Source: Streptomyces sp. BK340
GTDB lineage: Bacteria; Actinomycetota; Actinomycetes; Streptomycetales; Streptomycetaceae
Direction of reading: 5' to 3'
NCBI RefSeq assembly: GCF_007827595.1
Contig: NZ_VISR01000002.1
Span: 248,001 to 312,000, forward strand
DNA length: 64,000 bases
The notes beneath the pieces are model-generated. The model was not told the origin of the DNA. It worked only from the letters and a program-made list of their open reading frames with translations, and did no database searches. The position numbers were made by a program, and so were the translations under genes. Of the stretch, positions 32,725 to 41,445 are shown piece by piece. How positions within the stretch are numbered: position 1 is the first letter of the stretch; every line of letters starts with the position of its first letter.

Positions 32725-33873
32725 ATGGACTTCGAATTCACCTCCGAGGATGAGGCGTTCCGTACCGAGGCCCGCGACTGGCTTGCGGCGCATGCCGACA
32801 GCGCGCGGGACCGTCGTACCTGGGAACGTACTCTCGGGAAAGCCGGCTGGATCGGGATCGGCTGGCCCGAGGGCGGGTACGGCAACCGGACCGCCACCCT
32901 CACCCAGCAGGTCGCCTGGGCCGAGGAGTACGCCCGGTCGGGTGCGCCCCCGCGGTCGGGGCACATCGGGGAGAACCTGCTCGCCCCCACCCTGATCATC
33001 CACGGCTCCGAGGAGCAGAAGACCCGTTTCCTGCCGCCGGTCGCCGCCGGGGAGGAGCTGTGGTGCCAGGGGTACAGCGAACCGGGCGCGGGGTCGGACC
33101 TGGCCGGGGTGCGGACCTCGGCGGTGCGTGAGGGGGCGTCCTACCGGATCACCGGCCAGAAGATCTGGACCTCTCTCGCCCACGAGGCCGACTGGTGCTT
33201 CGTGCTGGCCAGGACCGATGCCGGCTCCCGTCGGCACCAGGGCCTCAGCTTCCTGCTCGTCCCCATGGACCAGCCGGGGCGCATCGAGGTGCGGCCGATA
33301 CGCCAGATGACCGGCACGAGCGAGTTCAACGAGGTCTTCTTCGACGGGGCGCACGCGCGTGCGGAGCACGTCGTCGGGGGAGAGGGTCAGGGCTGGCGGG
33401 TGGCGATGAGCCTGCTGGGCTTCGAGCGCGGGGTGTCGACGCTGGCCCAGCAGATCGGATTCGCCCAGGAGCTGGGCCGGGTCGTGCGGGCTGCCGTGCG
33501 TACCGGAGCCGTCGACGACCCGGTCGTACGGGCCCGGCTCGTACGGCAGTGGGCCGAGCTGCGGGCCATGCGCTGGAACGCCCTGCGCACCCTCGGCGGC
33601 TCCGGTGACGCGGGCGCGCCCAGTGCGGCCAAGCTGCTGTGGGCGAACTGGCACCAGCGGCTGGGGGAGCTGGCGGTGCAGGTGCGCGGTGCGGAGGCTT
33701 CCGCGGGGCCCGCGGACTGGGTGCCGGCGGCGCCGTACGAACTCGACCCCGACCAGCATCTGTTCCTCTTCTCCCGGGCCGACACCATCTACGGCGGCTC
33801 GGACCAGGTCCAGCGCACGATCATCGCCGAGCGGGTGCTCGGTCTGCCGAGAGAGCCGAAGGGGGCCGTGTGA
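32725..33873 (+). CDS. Acyl-CoA dehydrogenase
   Basis: A 382-residue acyl-CoA dehydrogenase. Elements in order: FTSEDEAFRTEARDWLAAHA, WIGIGWPEGGYGNRT, WCQGYSEPGAGSDLAGVRT, TGQKIWTSLAHEADWCFVLART, MTGTSEFNEVFFDGA, GWRVAMSLLGFERG and the FAD-binding C-terminus YGGSDQVQRTIIAERVLGLPRE. A GAGGAGG Shine-Dalgarno precedes ATG 32725. It is the second gene of an SDR, dehydrogenase, alcohol dehydrogenase operon and overlaps the next gene as TGATG. Confidence 0.87.
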   Translation: MDFEFTSEDEAFRTEARDWLAAHADSARDRRTWERTLGKAGWIGIGWPEGGYGNRTATLTQQVAWAEEYARSGAPPRSGHIGENLLAPTLIIHGSEEQKTRFLPPVAAGEELWCQGYSEPGAGSDLAGVRTSAVREGASYRITGQKIWTSLAHEADWCFVLARTDAGSRRHQGLSFLLVPMDQPGRIEVRPIRQMTGTSEFNEVFFDGAHARAEHVVGGEGQGWRVAMSLLGFERGVSTLAQQIGFAQELGRVVRAAVRTGAVDDPVVRARLVRQWAELRAMRWNALRTLGGSGDAGAPSAAKLLWANWHQRLGELAVQVRGAEASAGPADWVPAAPYELDPDQHLFLFSRADTIYGGSDQVQRTIIAERVLGLPREPKGAV

Positions 33874-34922
33874 TGCGCGGTGTGGTGTTCGACGGCGAGC
33901 AGGTGCAGGTGGTGGACGATCTGGCGGTACGGGAGCCGGGGCCGGGCGAGGTGCTGGTGGCGATCTCGGCGGCCGGGCTGTGCCACAGCGACCTCTCGGT
34001 GGTGGACGGCACCATCCCCTTCCCGGTGCCGGTGGTGCTGGGCCATGAGGGCGCGGGCGTGGTGGAGTCGGTCGGCGCGGGCGTCTCGCACGTCGCGCCC
34101 GGTGACCATGTGGCCCTGTCCACGCTGGCCAACTGCGGCACGTGCCCGGAGTGCGACCGGGGGCGCCCGACGATGTGCCGCCAGGCGATCGGCCGCCCGG
34201 GCCGCCCCTTCAGCCGCGGGGACCGGCCGGTCCACCAGTTCGCCTGCAACTCGGCCTTCGCGGAACGGACGGTCGTCAAAGCCGTGCAGGCGGTCCGCAT
34301 CCCGAAGGACATCCCGCTGTCGTCGGCCGCGCTGATCGGCTGCGGGGTGCTGACCGGGGTCGGCGCGGTCCTGAACCGGGCCCGGGTGGACCGCGGGGAC
34401 ACCGTGGTCGTCATCGGCACCGGCGGTATCGGCCTGAACGTCCTGCAGGGCGCGCGTCTGGCCGGGGCCGTGCGGATCGTGGCCGTGGACGCCAACCCGG
34501 CGAAGGAGGCGGCGGCCCGGCAGTTCGGCGCGACCGACTTCCTGACCTCGGCCGAGGGCGTGCGGGACCTCCTGCCGACGGGCGCCGACCACGTCTTCGA
34601 GTGCGTGGGCCGGGTGGAGCTGATCCGCCAGGCGATCGACCTCCTCGACCGCCACGGCCAGGCCGTCCTGCTCGGCATGCCCCGGGCGACCGCGGAGGCG
34701 TCCTTCGTCGTCTCCTCGATGTTCCTCGACAAGGCCATCCTGGGCTGCCGTTACGGCTCCTCGCGCCCCCAGCGGGACATCCCCCTGTACGCCGAGCTGT
34801 ACCGCCAAGGACGGCTGCTGCTGGACGAGCTGGTGACGGCGACCTATCCGGTGGAGGACTTCGAGAAGGCGCGGGCGGACGCGGAGGCGGGGCGGGTGGC
34901 GCGTGGGGTGCTGACGTTCTGA
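33873..34922 (+). CDS. Zinc-dependent alcohol dehydrogenase
   Basis: A 349-residue class III-like medium-chain dehydrogenase. Catalytic Zn ligands occur in GLCHSDLSVVDG and LGHEGAGVVESVGAGV; the structural Zn site is NCGTCPECDRGRPTMC (about 86-101); the NAD fold has VVIGTGGIGLNVLQGARLAGA. It probably oxidises an alcohol intermediate or shuttle substrate of the island (similar to NDMA-dependent or Rv0162c-like enzymes). Start overlaps the upstream stop (TGATG), so it is the third gene of the operon under operator B. Confidence 0.85.
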   Translation: MRGVVFDGEQVQVVDDLAVREPGPGEVLVAISAAGLCHSDLSVVDGTIPFPVPVVLGHEGAGVVESVGAGVSHVAPGDHVALSTLANCGTCPECDRGRPTMCRQAIGRPGRPFSRGDRPVHQFACNSAFAERTVVKAVQAVRIPKDIPLSSAALIGCGVLTGVGAVLNRARVDRGDTVVVIGTGGIGLNVLQGARLAGAVRIVAVDANPAKEAAARQFGATDFLTSAEGVRDLLPTGADHVFECVGRVELIRQAIDLLDRHGQAVLLGMPRATAEASFVVSSMFLDKAILGCRYGSSRPQRDIPLYAELYRQGRLLLDELVTATYPVEDFEKARADAEAGRVARGVLTF

Positions 34923-35033
34923 GCGCTCCTGTCCGGGCTCCGTGAGTGCTGCGTGTGCTGCGCCCGCGCGAGTTGTCCACAGGCGGCGGGAAATGCCGGG
35001 GCGATTGTCCGTGCCGCCCCCTACCGTCGTCGC

Positions 35034-36257
35034 ATGAGCTACCGCGATGTCGTCTCCCGACCGGTCCTGACCTGGGCCTCGGTGGCCGTCGGCGCCCGTA
35101 TGCCGGTGGCCATGGCGCCGCTCGCCCTGGTCTTCCTGGTCCGCGAACGCCCGGGCGGCTACCCGCTGGGCGCCGCGCTCGCCGCGGTCTACGTCCTCGG
35201 CGAGATCCTCGGCGCTCCCGTCCTCGGCATGCGTCTGAACCCGCGGCGGGCCCGCCCCCAACTGGCCGTGGGCCTCGCCCTGGGCGCCGTCGGGTTCGCC
35301 GGGCCCGGCGCGCTGCCGGGCGCGCACCCCGTGATACTCGGGATGTTCGCGTTCCTCGCCGGTGCCGCCCCGGCGGCGTCCTCCGGGGGCCTGCGGGCCC
35401 TGCTGACCTCGCTGGTGCCCGGGCACGCGGCCGCGCAGGCGCTCTCGGTGGAGTCGATGCTGACGTCCGGCATCTGGGCGCTGTCCCCGGCCGCGGTCAC
35501 CGGACTCGCGCTCGGCGTCGCCCCCGGCGTGCCGCTGCTGCTGGCGGCCGCTCTGATGGGGGCCTCGGTGGCGGGCCTGTGGCTGCTGCCCGAGGGCTGG
35601 CAGGCGCAGGAGCGGGCCGGGGGGCCGTCGAAGCTCCGCGTCCTGGCCGGGGCCTGGCCGGCCTACGTCACCGGCGCCGCCGGCCTGTCCCTGCTCGCCC
35701 TCGCCGAACTCGTCCTGCCGGCCCTGCTCGAACAGCGCGGTATCGCCGTCGGCTGGGCCGGCCCGCTGCTCCTCGGCATGTCGGCGGCCGCGGGGGTGGG
35801 CGCGTTCCTGTACGGGCTGCGGTCCTGGCCGGGGCGCCTGGCCACCCGCAGTGCGGTGCTGCTGTGCGCGATGTCGGCGGCGGTGACCGGGGTCGCGTTG
35901 ATACCGGGCGCAGCCGGCATGGCGGCCGCCCTGGCCGTGGCGGGGCTGCTCCAGTCCGCGGCGATGCTCACCCGGAACCTGTCCCTGCGGGAGGCACTCC
36001 CGCCGGATGCGCTGGCCGCGGGCTACTCGGTCATGTACGCGGCCGTGGGCGCGGGATACGCGGCCACGGGTTCCCTGGCGGGTGTTCTGCTGCAGCTGGC
36101 GGCCCCCTCCACGGCGGCCCTGGCCGGCGTGGGGCTGACGCTGGTCCTCACCGGGATCGGCTGGTGGGGCGAGAGACACAGGGAGCGGTCCCGGGGTCGG
36201 AGTGAGGCCGAGGCGGCCGACGGAAGCACCCGCAGCAGGATGCCCACGGCCCCGTGA
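35034..36257 (+). CDS. MFS transporter
   Basis: A 407-residue integral membrane protein with about 12 helices, e.g. PVAMAPLALVFLVRER, GYPLGAALAAVYVLGEILGAP, VILGMFAFLAGAAPAASSGG, ALIPGAAGMAAALAVAGLLQ. A typical major facilitator; substrate unknown. ATG 35034 is the third in-frame candidate but the first with sense in the family; a recognisable Shine-Dalgarno is absent, so the mRNA may be leaderless. It has no CTGACGG operator, so is likely outside the regulon. Confidence 0.8.
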   Translation: MSYRDVVSRPVLTWASVAVGARMPVAMAPLALVFLVRERPGGYPLGAALAAVYVLGEILGAPVLGMRLNPRRARPQLAVGLALGAVGFAGPGALPGAHPVILGMFAFLAGAAPAASSGGLRALLTSLVPGHAAAQALSVESMLTSGIWALSPAAVTGLALGVAPGVPLLLAAALMGASVAGLWLLPEGWQAQERAGGPSKLRVLAGAWPAYVTGAAGLSLLALAELVLPALLEQRGIAVGWAGPLLLGMSAAAGVGAFLYGLRSWPGRLATRSAVLLCAMSAAVTGVALIPGAAGMAAALAVAGLLQSAAMLTRNLSLREALPPDALAAGYSVMYAAVGAGYAATGSLAGVLLQLAAPSTAALAGVGLTLVLTGIGWWGERHRERSRGRSEAEAADGSTRSRMPTAP

Positions 36258-36297
36258 GAGCGGTACTCCGCTCTGCTCCGGTCTCCGTTCCGGTCCG

Positions 36298-37383
36298 TCA
36301 TCGCGGGTTCTCCGCCCCGTCGTCGACCCCCGCCCGGAACGTCCGCCGATAGGCCGTCGGGGTCACCCCGAGGGCCTGTTGCAGGTGCTGGCGCATCGAC
36401 TGGGCCGTGCCGAAGCCCGCGTCGCGGGCCACCTGGTCGACCGAGAGGACGGTGGACTCCAGGAGGTGGCGGGCGCGTTCGACGCGCTGCTGGGTGAGCC
36501 ACTGGCCGGGGCTGATGCCGACCTCCTCGCGGAAGCGGCGGGTGAAGGTGCGGACCGACATGGCCTCCTGCTCGGCCATGTCCCGCAGCTGGATCGGCTC
36601 CTGCAGACGGCCGAGGGCCCAGGCGCGGGCCGCGGTGGTGGTGGCGAGCTGGGGGTCGGGGACGGGGCGGTGGATGTACTGGGCCTGGCCGCCGTCGCGG
36701 TGGGGCGGGACGACCGTGCGGCGGGCCACTTCGTTGGCGACGGCCGTGCCGTGGTCGCGGCGCACCATGTGCAGGCACAGGTCGATCCCGGCGGCCACAC
36801 CGGCCGAGGTCAGCACGTCCCCGTCGTCGATGAACAGGACGTCCGCGTCCACCCTGATCCGCGGGAACATGCGCTGGAAGCGTTCGGCGTCCGCCCAGTG
36901 GGTCGTCGCCGGGCGGCCGTCCAGACGGCCGGCGGCGGCGAGGACGTAGACGCCGGTGCAGATGGAGGCGAGGCGGGTGCCGGGTCGGATGCGGGCGAAG
37001 GCGGCGGTCAGCTCCTCGGTCAGCCTGCCCTCGTCGTAGACCGGGCCGAGTTCGTAGGACGCCGGGACGATCACCGTGTCGGCCGTCTCCAGTGCCTCCG
37101 GGCCGTGCGGGACGTGCACCGTGAAGTCGGCGTCCGTCTCGACCGGGCCGGGCGGCCGGACCGAGCAGGTCACGACCTCGTACAGGTACCGGCCCTCGGC
37201 GTCCCGCGGGCGGCCGAAGATCCGGTGCGGGATGCCCAGTTCGAAGGGGAGCAGGCCGTCCAGCGCGAGGACGGCGATCCGGTGCGGACGGAACTCCTGG
37301 CCGGCCGCGACCTGTTCCTTCGCGACCGGTTCCGTCGCGGCCCGTTCTTCCGCGGCCCGGTCCGCCACGATCCGATTCTCCAT
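36298..37383 (-). CDS. GlxA-family regulator (DJ-1/PfpI plus AraC HTH)
   Basis: A 361-residue transcription factor: an extra charged N-terminus (1-32), an amidotransferase-like DJ-1/PfpI domain (about 35-215, with SICTGVYVLAAAG containing the nucleophile-position Cys, and HWADAERFQRMFP), and two AraC-type HTH motifs (about 250-345, IQLRDMAEQEAMSVRTFTRRFREEVGISPGQWL and LSVDQVARDAGFGTAQSMRQHLQQALGVTPTAYRR). It diverges from the MFS gene at 37.4 kb and probably controls it. The N-terminal extension is made of near-repeats of RAAEERAAT type and may be slippage-derived. Confidence 0.87.
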   Translation of the reverse strand: MENRIVADRAAEERAATEPVAKEQVAAGQEFRPHRIAVLALDGLLPFELGIPHRIFGRPRDAEGRYLYEVVTCSVRPPGPVETDADFTVHVPHGPEALETADTVIVPASYELGPVYDEGRLTEELTAAFARIRPGTRLASICTGVYVLAAAGRLDGRPATTHWADAERFQRMFPRIRVDADVLFIDDGDVLTSAGVAAGIDLCLHMVRRDHGTAVANEVARRTVVPPHRDGGQAQYIHRPVPDPQLATTTAARAWALGRLQEPIQLRDMAEQEAMSVRTFTRRFREEVGISPGQWLTQQRVERARHLLESTVLSVDQVARDAGFGTAQSMRQHLQQALGVTPTAYRRTFRAGVDDGAENPR

Positions 37384-37454
37384 GGCCCGATCCTAACGAA
37401 TACTGTCTTTCGGGCCACTCGATGTGCGGGGTCCGAAACAGGACCCTCTATGAC

Positions 37455-38756
37455 GTGACTCAGACAACCGAAGCCGCAGCTCCCGTCCAGGCCCCGCCCG
37501 CCCGGCGCCACCGTGTGCACCGGGCCTGGTTCGTCGCCGCCGTCACGTTCGTCACGATCATCGGCGCGGCCGCCTTCCGTTCCCTGCCCGGTCTGCTCAT
37601 CGACCCCCTGCACCAGGACTTCGGCTGGTCGCGCGGCACGATCGGCGCGGCCGTCTCGATCAACCTCGCCCTGTACGGGCTCACCGCGCCCTTCGCAGCC
37701 GCGCTGATGGACCGCTTCGGCATCCGCAAGGTGGTCGCCGTGGCGCTGACGGTGATCGCGCTCGGCTCGGGCCTCACCGTGTGGATGACGGCGGCCTGGC
37801 AGCTGCTGCTGTGCTGGGGACTGCTCGTGGGCCTCGGCTCCGGTTCGATGGCCCTGGCCTTCGCCGCGACGGTCACCAACCGCTGGTTCACCGAGCGGCG
37901 CGGTCTTGTCAGCGGCATCCTCACCGCAGCCTCCGCGTCCGGCCAGCTGATCTTCCTGCCGCTGCTGTCGTGGATGGTCGAGTCCTACGACTGGCGTCCG
38001 GCCGCCGTCACGGTCGCGCTCGCGGCGCTCGCCGTCGTCCCGTTCGTATGGCTCCTGCTGCGCGACCACCCGGCCGACGTGGGTCTGAAGCCTTACGGCG
38101 CCCAGGAGTTCGTGCCGAAGCCTGCGCCGGTCACCGGGGCCGCCCGCCGCACGCTGGGGATCCTCGGCTCGGCCGTGCGCACCGGTCCGTTCTGGCTGCT
38201 CGCCGGCACCTTCGCGATCTGCGGCGCCTCCACCAACGGCCTGATCCAGACCCACTTCGTGCCCGCCGCCCACGACCACGGCATGCCCGTCACGGCTGCG
38301 GCCTCGCTGCTCGCGGTCATCGGTGTGTTCGACGTCGTCGGCACGATCGCCTCCGGCTGGTTCACCGACCGCTTCGAACCGCGCCGCCTGCTGGCCGTCT
38401 ACTACGCCCTGCGGGGCATCTCGCTCCTCTTCCTCCCCATGCTGCTGGGGCCGTCCGTCCACCCCCCGATGGTCTTCTTCATCATCTTCTACGGCCTCGA
38501 CTGGGTGGCCACCGTCCCGCCCACCCTGGCCCTGTGCCGGGAGCACTACGGCGAGGACAGCGCCATCGTCTTCGGCTGGGTGCTCGCCTCCCACCAGGTG
38601 GGCGCGGCCCTCATAGCCTTCCTCGGCGGCGTCGCCCGCGACGTCTTCGGCACCTACGACATGGTCTGGTACGCCTCTGGCACCCTGTGTGCGGCGGCGG
38701 CCCTGATGGCCCTGGTGATCAGGCGCACGTCGGCTCCCGTGCCCGCGCTGTCCTGA
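37455..38756 (+). CDS. MFS transporter, monocarboxylate/oxalate-type
   Basis: A 433-residue major facilitator with 12 helices: FVAAVTFVTIIGAAAFRSLPG (1), INLALYGLTAPFAAALMDRFGIRK (with the motif-A-like loop), LVGLGSGSMALAFAATVTNRWFTERRGLVSG, ASGQLIFLPLLSWMV and so on. The RRGLVSGILTAASASGQ signature resembles the monocarboxylate/oxalate-formate group. GTG 37455 was chosen from the hydrophilic N-terminus VTQTTEAAAP; ATG-type start at 37422 would add 11 residues. Divergent from the GlxA-type regulator. Confidence 0.8.
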   Translation: MTQTTEAAAPVQAPPARRHRVHRAWFVAAVTFVTIIGAAAFRSLPGLLIDPLHQDFGWSRGTIGAAVSINLALYGLTAPFAAALMDRFGIRKVVAVALTVIALGSGLTVWMTAAWQLLLCWGLLVGLGSGSMALAFAATVTNRWFTERRGLVSGILTAASASGQLIFLPLLSWMVESYDWRPAAVTVALAALAVVPFVWLLLRDHPADVGLKPYGAQEFVPKPAPVTGAARRTLGILGSAVRTGPFWLLAGTFAICGASTNGLIQTHFVPAAHDHGMPVTAAASLLAVIGVFDVVGTIASGWFTDRFEPRRLLAVYYALRGISLLFLPMLLGPSVHPPMVFFIIFYGLDWVATVPPTLALCREHYGEDSAIVFGWVLASHQVGAALIAFLGGVARDVFGTYDMVWYASGTLCAAAALMALVIRRTSAPVPALS

Positions 38757-38785
38757 ACGGGTCCAGGAAAAGACTTCGAGGGTGA

Positions 38786-39025
38786 GTGGTAGTGGCCGCG
38801 CTGGTCTACTTCAAGAAGGAGTCCGAGGAGTCGGGGTGCATTCGCTACTCCTTCGGCGCCGACCCGGCGGAGATGGATCGCCGGCTCTCCCTGAACACGG
38901 CCACTCGTTCGTCGGAACCGGCCGACGGTGAGGTCGACCACCTGTTCCTCAAAGCCTCACGGAAGATCAACTCGCTGTACGAGGAGAGGGGTAGCTGGCC
39001 GGAACGCGGAATGAGCGCCAGCTGA
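38786..39025 (+). CDS. Small hypothetical protein
   Basis: A 79-residue protein, VVAALVYFKKESEESGCIRYSFGADPAEMDRRLSLN, then a polar C-terminal tail. It resembles short conserved Streptomyces proteins without function. The start could be GTG 38786 or GTG 38792 (better distance to GAGGG). Not in an obvious operon. Confidence 0.55.
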   Translation: MVVAALVYFKKESEESGCIRYSFGADPAEMDRRLSLNTATRSSEPADGEVDHLFLKASRKINSLYEERGSWPERGMSAS

Positions 39026-39031
39026 CCCGAC

Positions 39032-39649
39032 TCATGAGGAGCCGCCGTCCAGCCGCCCGAACCGCCCCCGGTGGAAGAGCAGCGGATCCCCCGGCTCGGC
39101 GGCCCCGAGGGCGTTCACCCGGCCCACGACGATGAGGTGGTCGCCTCCGGTGTGCACGGCGTGGATCGTGCAGTCGATCCAGGCGGCGGCGCCGGCGAGG
39201 CGCGGAGAGCCGGAGACGGGCGCGGCGTCGTACGCCACCCCCGCGAACTTGTCGGCGCCGCTGACCGCGAAGGCGCGGCACAGTTCGCCCTGCCCGGAGC
39301 CGAGGACGTTCACGCAGAAGACGCCCGCGCGGGCGATGCGCGGCCAGGTCGCGGACGTACGGCCGACCATGAAGCAGACCAGGGGCGGATCCAGGGAGAG
39401 GGCGGAGAAGGACTGGCAGGCGAAGCCCGCGCAGGAGGCCGAACCGTCGGCCGGCGGTGCCGTGATCACGGTCACCCCGGTCGCGAAGTTCCCCAGCACG
39501 CGCCGGAACTCCGCCTGGTCCACCGGTGCCCGCTCGTCCTCGCGGACGCACCGCAACTCCGGGCGCGGCAGCGCCTCCACGGGCCCCGGCGCCGGAGCCG
39601 ACCTGAGGTAACGGACGGCGGCGGCCGCCGCCCCTGCGTGTCCCATCAC
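39032..39649 (-). CDS. Flavin reductase domain protein (NAD(P)H:FMN/FAD)
   Basis: A 205-residue protein with a flavin-reductase-like domain: FRRVLGNFATGVTVITAPPADG (about 48-69), FACQSFSALSLDPPLVCFMVGRTSATWPRI and HTGGDHLIVVGRVNAL near the end. Such enzymes supply reduced flavin to monooxygenases (HsaB-type) in aromatic or steroid degradation. The GTG/ATG start at 39649/39646 has GGGAGG almost touching it, and operator C lies 14 bases upstream, consistent with a leaderless transcript. Confidence 0.8.
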   Translation of the reverse strand: MMGHAGAAAAAVRYLRSAPAPGPVEALPRPELRCVREDERAPVDQAEFRRVLGNFATGVTVITAPPADGSASCAGFACQSFSALSLDPPLVCFMVGRTSATWPRIARAGVFCVNVLGSGQGELCRAFAVSGADKFAGVAYDAAPVSGSPRLAGAAAWIDCTIHAVHTGGDHLIVVGRVNALGAAEPGDPLLFHRGRFGRLDGGSS

Positions 39650-39662
39650 CCTCCCATTGAAG

Positions 39663-39677
39663 CTGACGGTGCGTCAG
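39663..39677. promoter_or_regulatory. 15-bp operator (site C)
   Basis: CTGACGGTGCGTCAG, 14 bases upstream of the flavin reductase start codon, so it would cover the start site of a leaderless message. It also lies before the divergent gene at 39727. Confidence 0.7.
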
Positions 39678-39726
39678 ATGGGAAGGGGTTGGTGAGTGGC
39701 CGAAAGCGTGCCCGTACGCTGCGCCC

Positions 39727-40653
39727 ATGGGGTGGGAAACGACGCGTGCGACGCGGCCGAGTGCCGGGCTGACCTGGGCGCCCGATGATCTGAGCGCGGC
39801 GGCGGCCTTCGGGGGCGCCCAGCTGCCGGCGGCCGGACTGCTGTGGTGGATCTACGAGACCACCACCCAGGACAGCTACGGTGCCGGGCTGGGCGGGGCC
39901 CTCGGCGCGCTGTGCTTCCTCCTCTTCGCGCCGCTGCTGCTGCCGATCCTCGGTGTGCTGTCGGCGTTCGCGCTGACCCTGCCGTCGGTGGTGCTCGCGC
40001 GGCTCGCGGGCCGGTACTTCCCCGGCCCGGCGTGGGTCTGGCATGTGGTGGCCCCGGTCGCCCCCGCCCTCTTCTGGGGCGTACCGGCCGGCGTGCTCTT
40101 CGGGTGGCCGCTCGGCACCACGGTCGCCGCCCTGGCCGCCCTGGGGCTCCTGCCCACCCTCTGGGTCGGCCTCGCCCGCAGGCGGGCCTGGCGTCCGGCG
40201 GGTGTGTGGTGGCGGGCTGCGATCGGCTCCGTCGTCCTCTTCGTGCTGGCCTTCGGCGGCGCGGTGCTCGCCACCGAGACCGGTCTGATCCAGGAGTACG
40301 AGCCGCCGAAGCTGACCCCCGCCCAGCTGGCCGGGGTCTGGCGGGGCGACAGCGGGGCCGAGCTGCGGCTGCGCCCCGACGGCAGCGCCGAGGCCGTCAA
40401 GCTGCCCACGCAGCCCCCGTTCGACGACGACCACTTCCGGGACTACGTCCGGTGCCGGGGATCCGGCACCTGGGAGCCCGACGACGACTCGGACAACACC
40501 GACCGCGACGGCGTGCTGCTCAAGCTCGACGGCGACTGCGGCGAGGACACCCACTGGTCGATCAGCGGCAGCGAGGACGCCCCCGAGCTGTTCGTGCTCT
40601 TCGGCGACCCGGACGGGGGCGAACTGCGGATTCTCAAGCCCGCCGGGGACTGA
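39727..40653 (+). CDS. Membrane protein of unknown function
   Basis: A 308-residue protein with four hydrophobic segments in its first 190 residues (GAALGALCFLLFAPLLLPILGVLSAFALTLPSVVLA, HVVAPVAPALFWGVPAGVLFG, TTVAALAALGLLPTLWVGLA, IGSVVLFVLAFGGAVLATETG), then a 120-residue soluble C-terminus starting PAQLAGVWRGDSGAELRLRPDGSAEAV, which resembles a lipocalin-like extracytoplasmic domain. It is not recognisably catabolic. Convergent with the hydratase gene. Confidence 0.7.
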   Translation: MGWETTRATRPSAGLTWAPDDLSAAAAFGGAQLPAAGLLWWIYETTTQDSYGAGLGGALGALCFLLFAPLLLPILGVLSAFALTLPSVVLARLAGRYFPGPAWVWHVVAPVAPALFWGVPAGVLFGWPLGTTVAALAALGLLPTLWVGLARRRAWRPAGVWWRAAIGSVVLFVLAFGGAVLATETGLIQEYEPPKLTPAQLAGVWRGDSGAELRLRPDGSAEAVKLPTQPPFDDDHFRDYVRCRGSGTWEPDDDSDNTDRDGVLLKLDGDCGEDTHWSISGSEDAPELFVLFGDPDGGELRILKPAGD

Positions 40654-40656
40654 GCC

Positions 40657-41445
40657 TCACCGCCCCCGGAACTCCGCGCTCCGCCGTTCCACGAACGCCC
40701 GCAGACCCTCCCCGGCGTCCTCGGTCGTCATGTTGATCTCCTGCGCGGCCGCCTCGGCGGCGAAGGCGGTGGCCCGGTCGACGTCCAGGGAGGCGTTCAC
40801 CAGCTGTTTGGTCAGGGCGAGGGAGCGGGTCGGGCCGGCCGCCAGGCGGGTGGCCCACTCGCGGGCGGTCTTCTCCAGCTCGCCGTCCGGGACGACCCGG
40901 TTGACCAGACCCAGCCGTTCGGCGTCCGCCGCCGACAGGGTGTCCCCGAAGAACATCAGCTCCTTGGCCCGGTGTGGACCGACCAGCCGGGGCAGGAGAT
41001 AGGCGCCACCGCCGTCGGGTACGAGTCCGCGCCGGACGAACACCTCGATGAAACGGGCCGATTCGGCCGCCAGGACCAGGTCGCAGGCCAGGGCCAGGTG
41101 CGCGCCGAGCCCGGCCGCGGTGCCGTTCACGGCGGCGATCACCGGCTTCTCGCAGTCCAGTACGGCCGAGACGAGCCGCTGGGCGCCCAGGCGCAGGACT
41201 CGGGACACGTCACCGGGGATGCGCGGCCCGGCGCCCCCCGAGCCGCCCCGCAGGTCCGCTCCCGCACAGAATCCCCGGCCGGTGCCGGTGAGGACGACGG
41301 CTCGTACACCGGGGTCCGCCGAGGCCTCCTCCAGCAGTCCGATCAGGCGGTCCCGCATGGCGGGTGTGAGCGCGTTGAGGGCCTCGGGGCGGTCGAGGGT
41401 GATGTGCGCGACCTGCTCCCGGACGTCGTGCCCGAGGTCGCTCAC
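40657..41445 (-). CDS. Enoyl-CoA hydratase/isomerase
   Basis: A 262-residue crotonase-fold enzyme. Oxyanion-hole motifs are RGFCAGADLRGG (about 64-75) and GTAAGLGAHLALACDLVLAAESARF (about 108-132), then FVRRGLVPDGGGAYLLPRLVG with the acidic catalytic position. It hydrates or isomerises an enoyl-CoA. GTG 41445 overlaps the upstream synthetase stop (GTGA), so the two are co-transcribed under operators D1/D2. Confidence 0.85.
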   Translation of the reverse strand: MSDLGHDVREQVAHITLDRPEALNALTPAMRDRLIGLLEEASADPGVRAVVLTGTGRGFCAGADLRGGSGGAGPRIPGDVSRVLRLGAQRLVSAVLDCEKPVIAAVNGTAAGLGAHLALACDLVLAAESARFIEVFVRRGLVPDGGGAYLLPRLVGPHRAKELMFFGDTLSAADAERLGLVNRVVPDGELEKTAREWATRLAAGPTRSLALTKQLVNASLDVDRATAFAAEAAAQEINMTTEDAGEGLRAFVERRSAEFRGR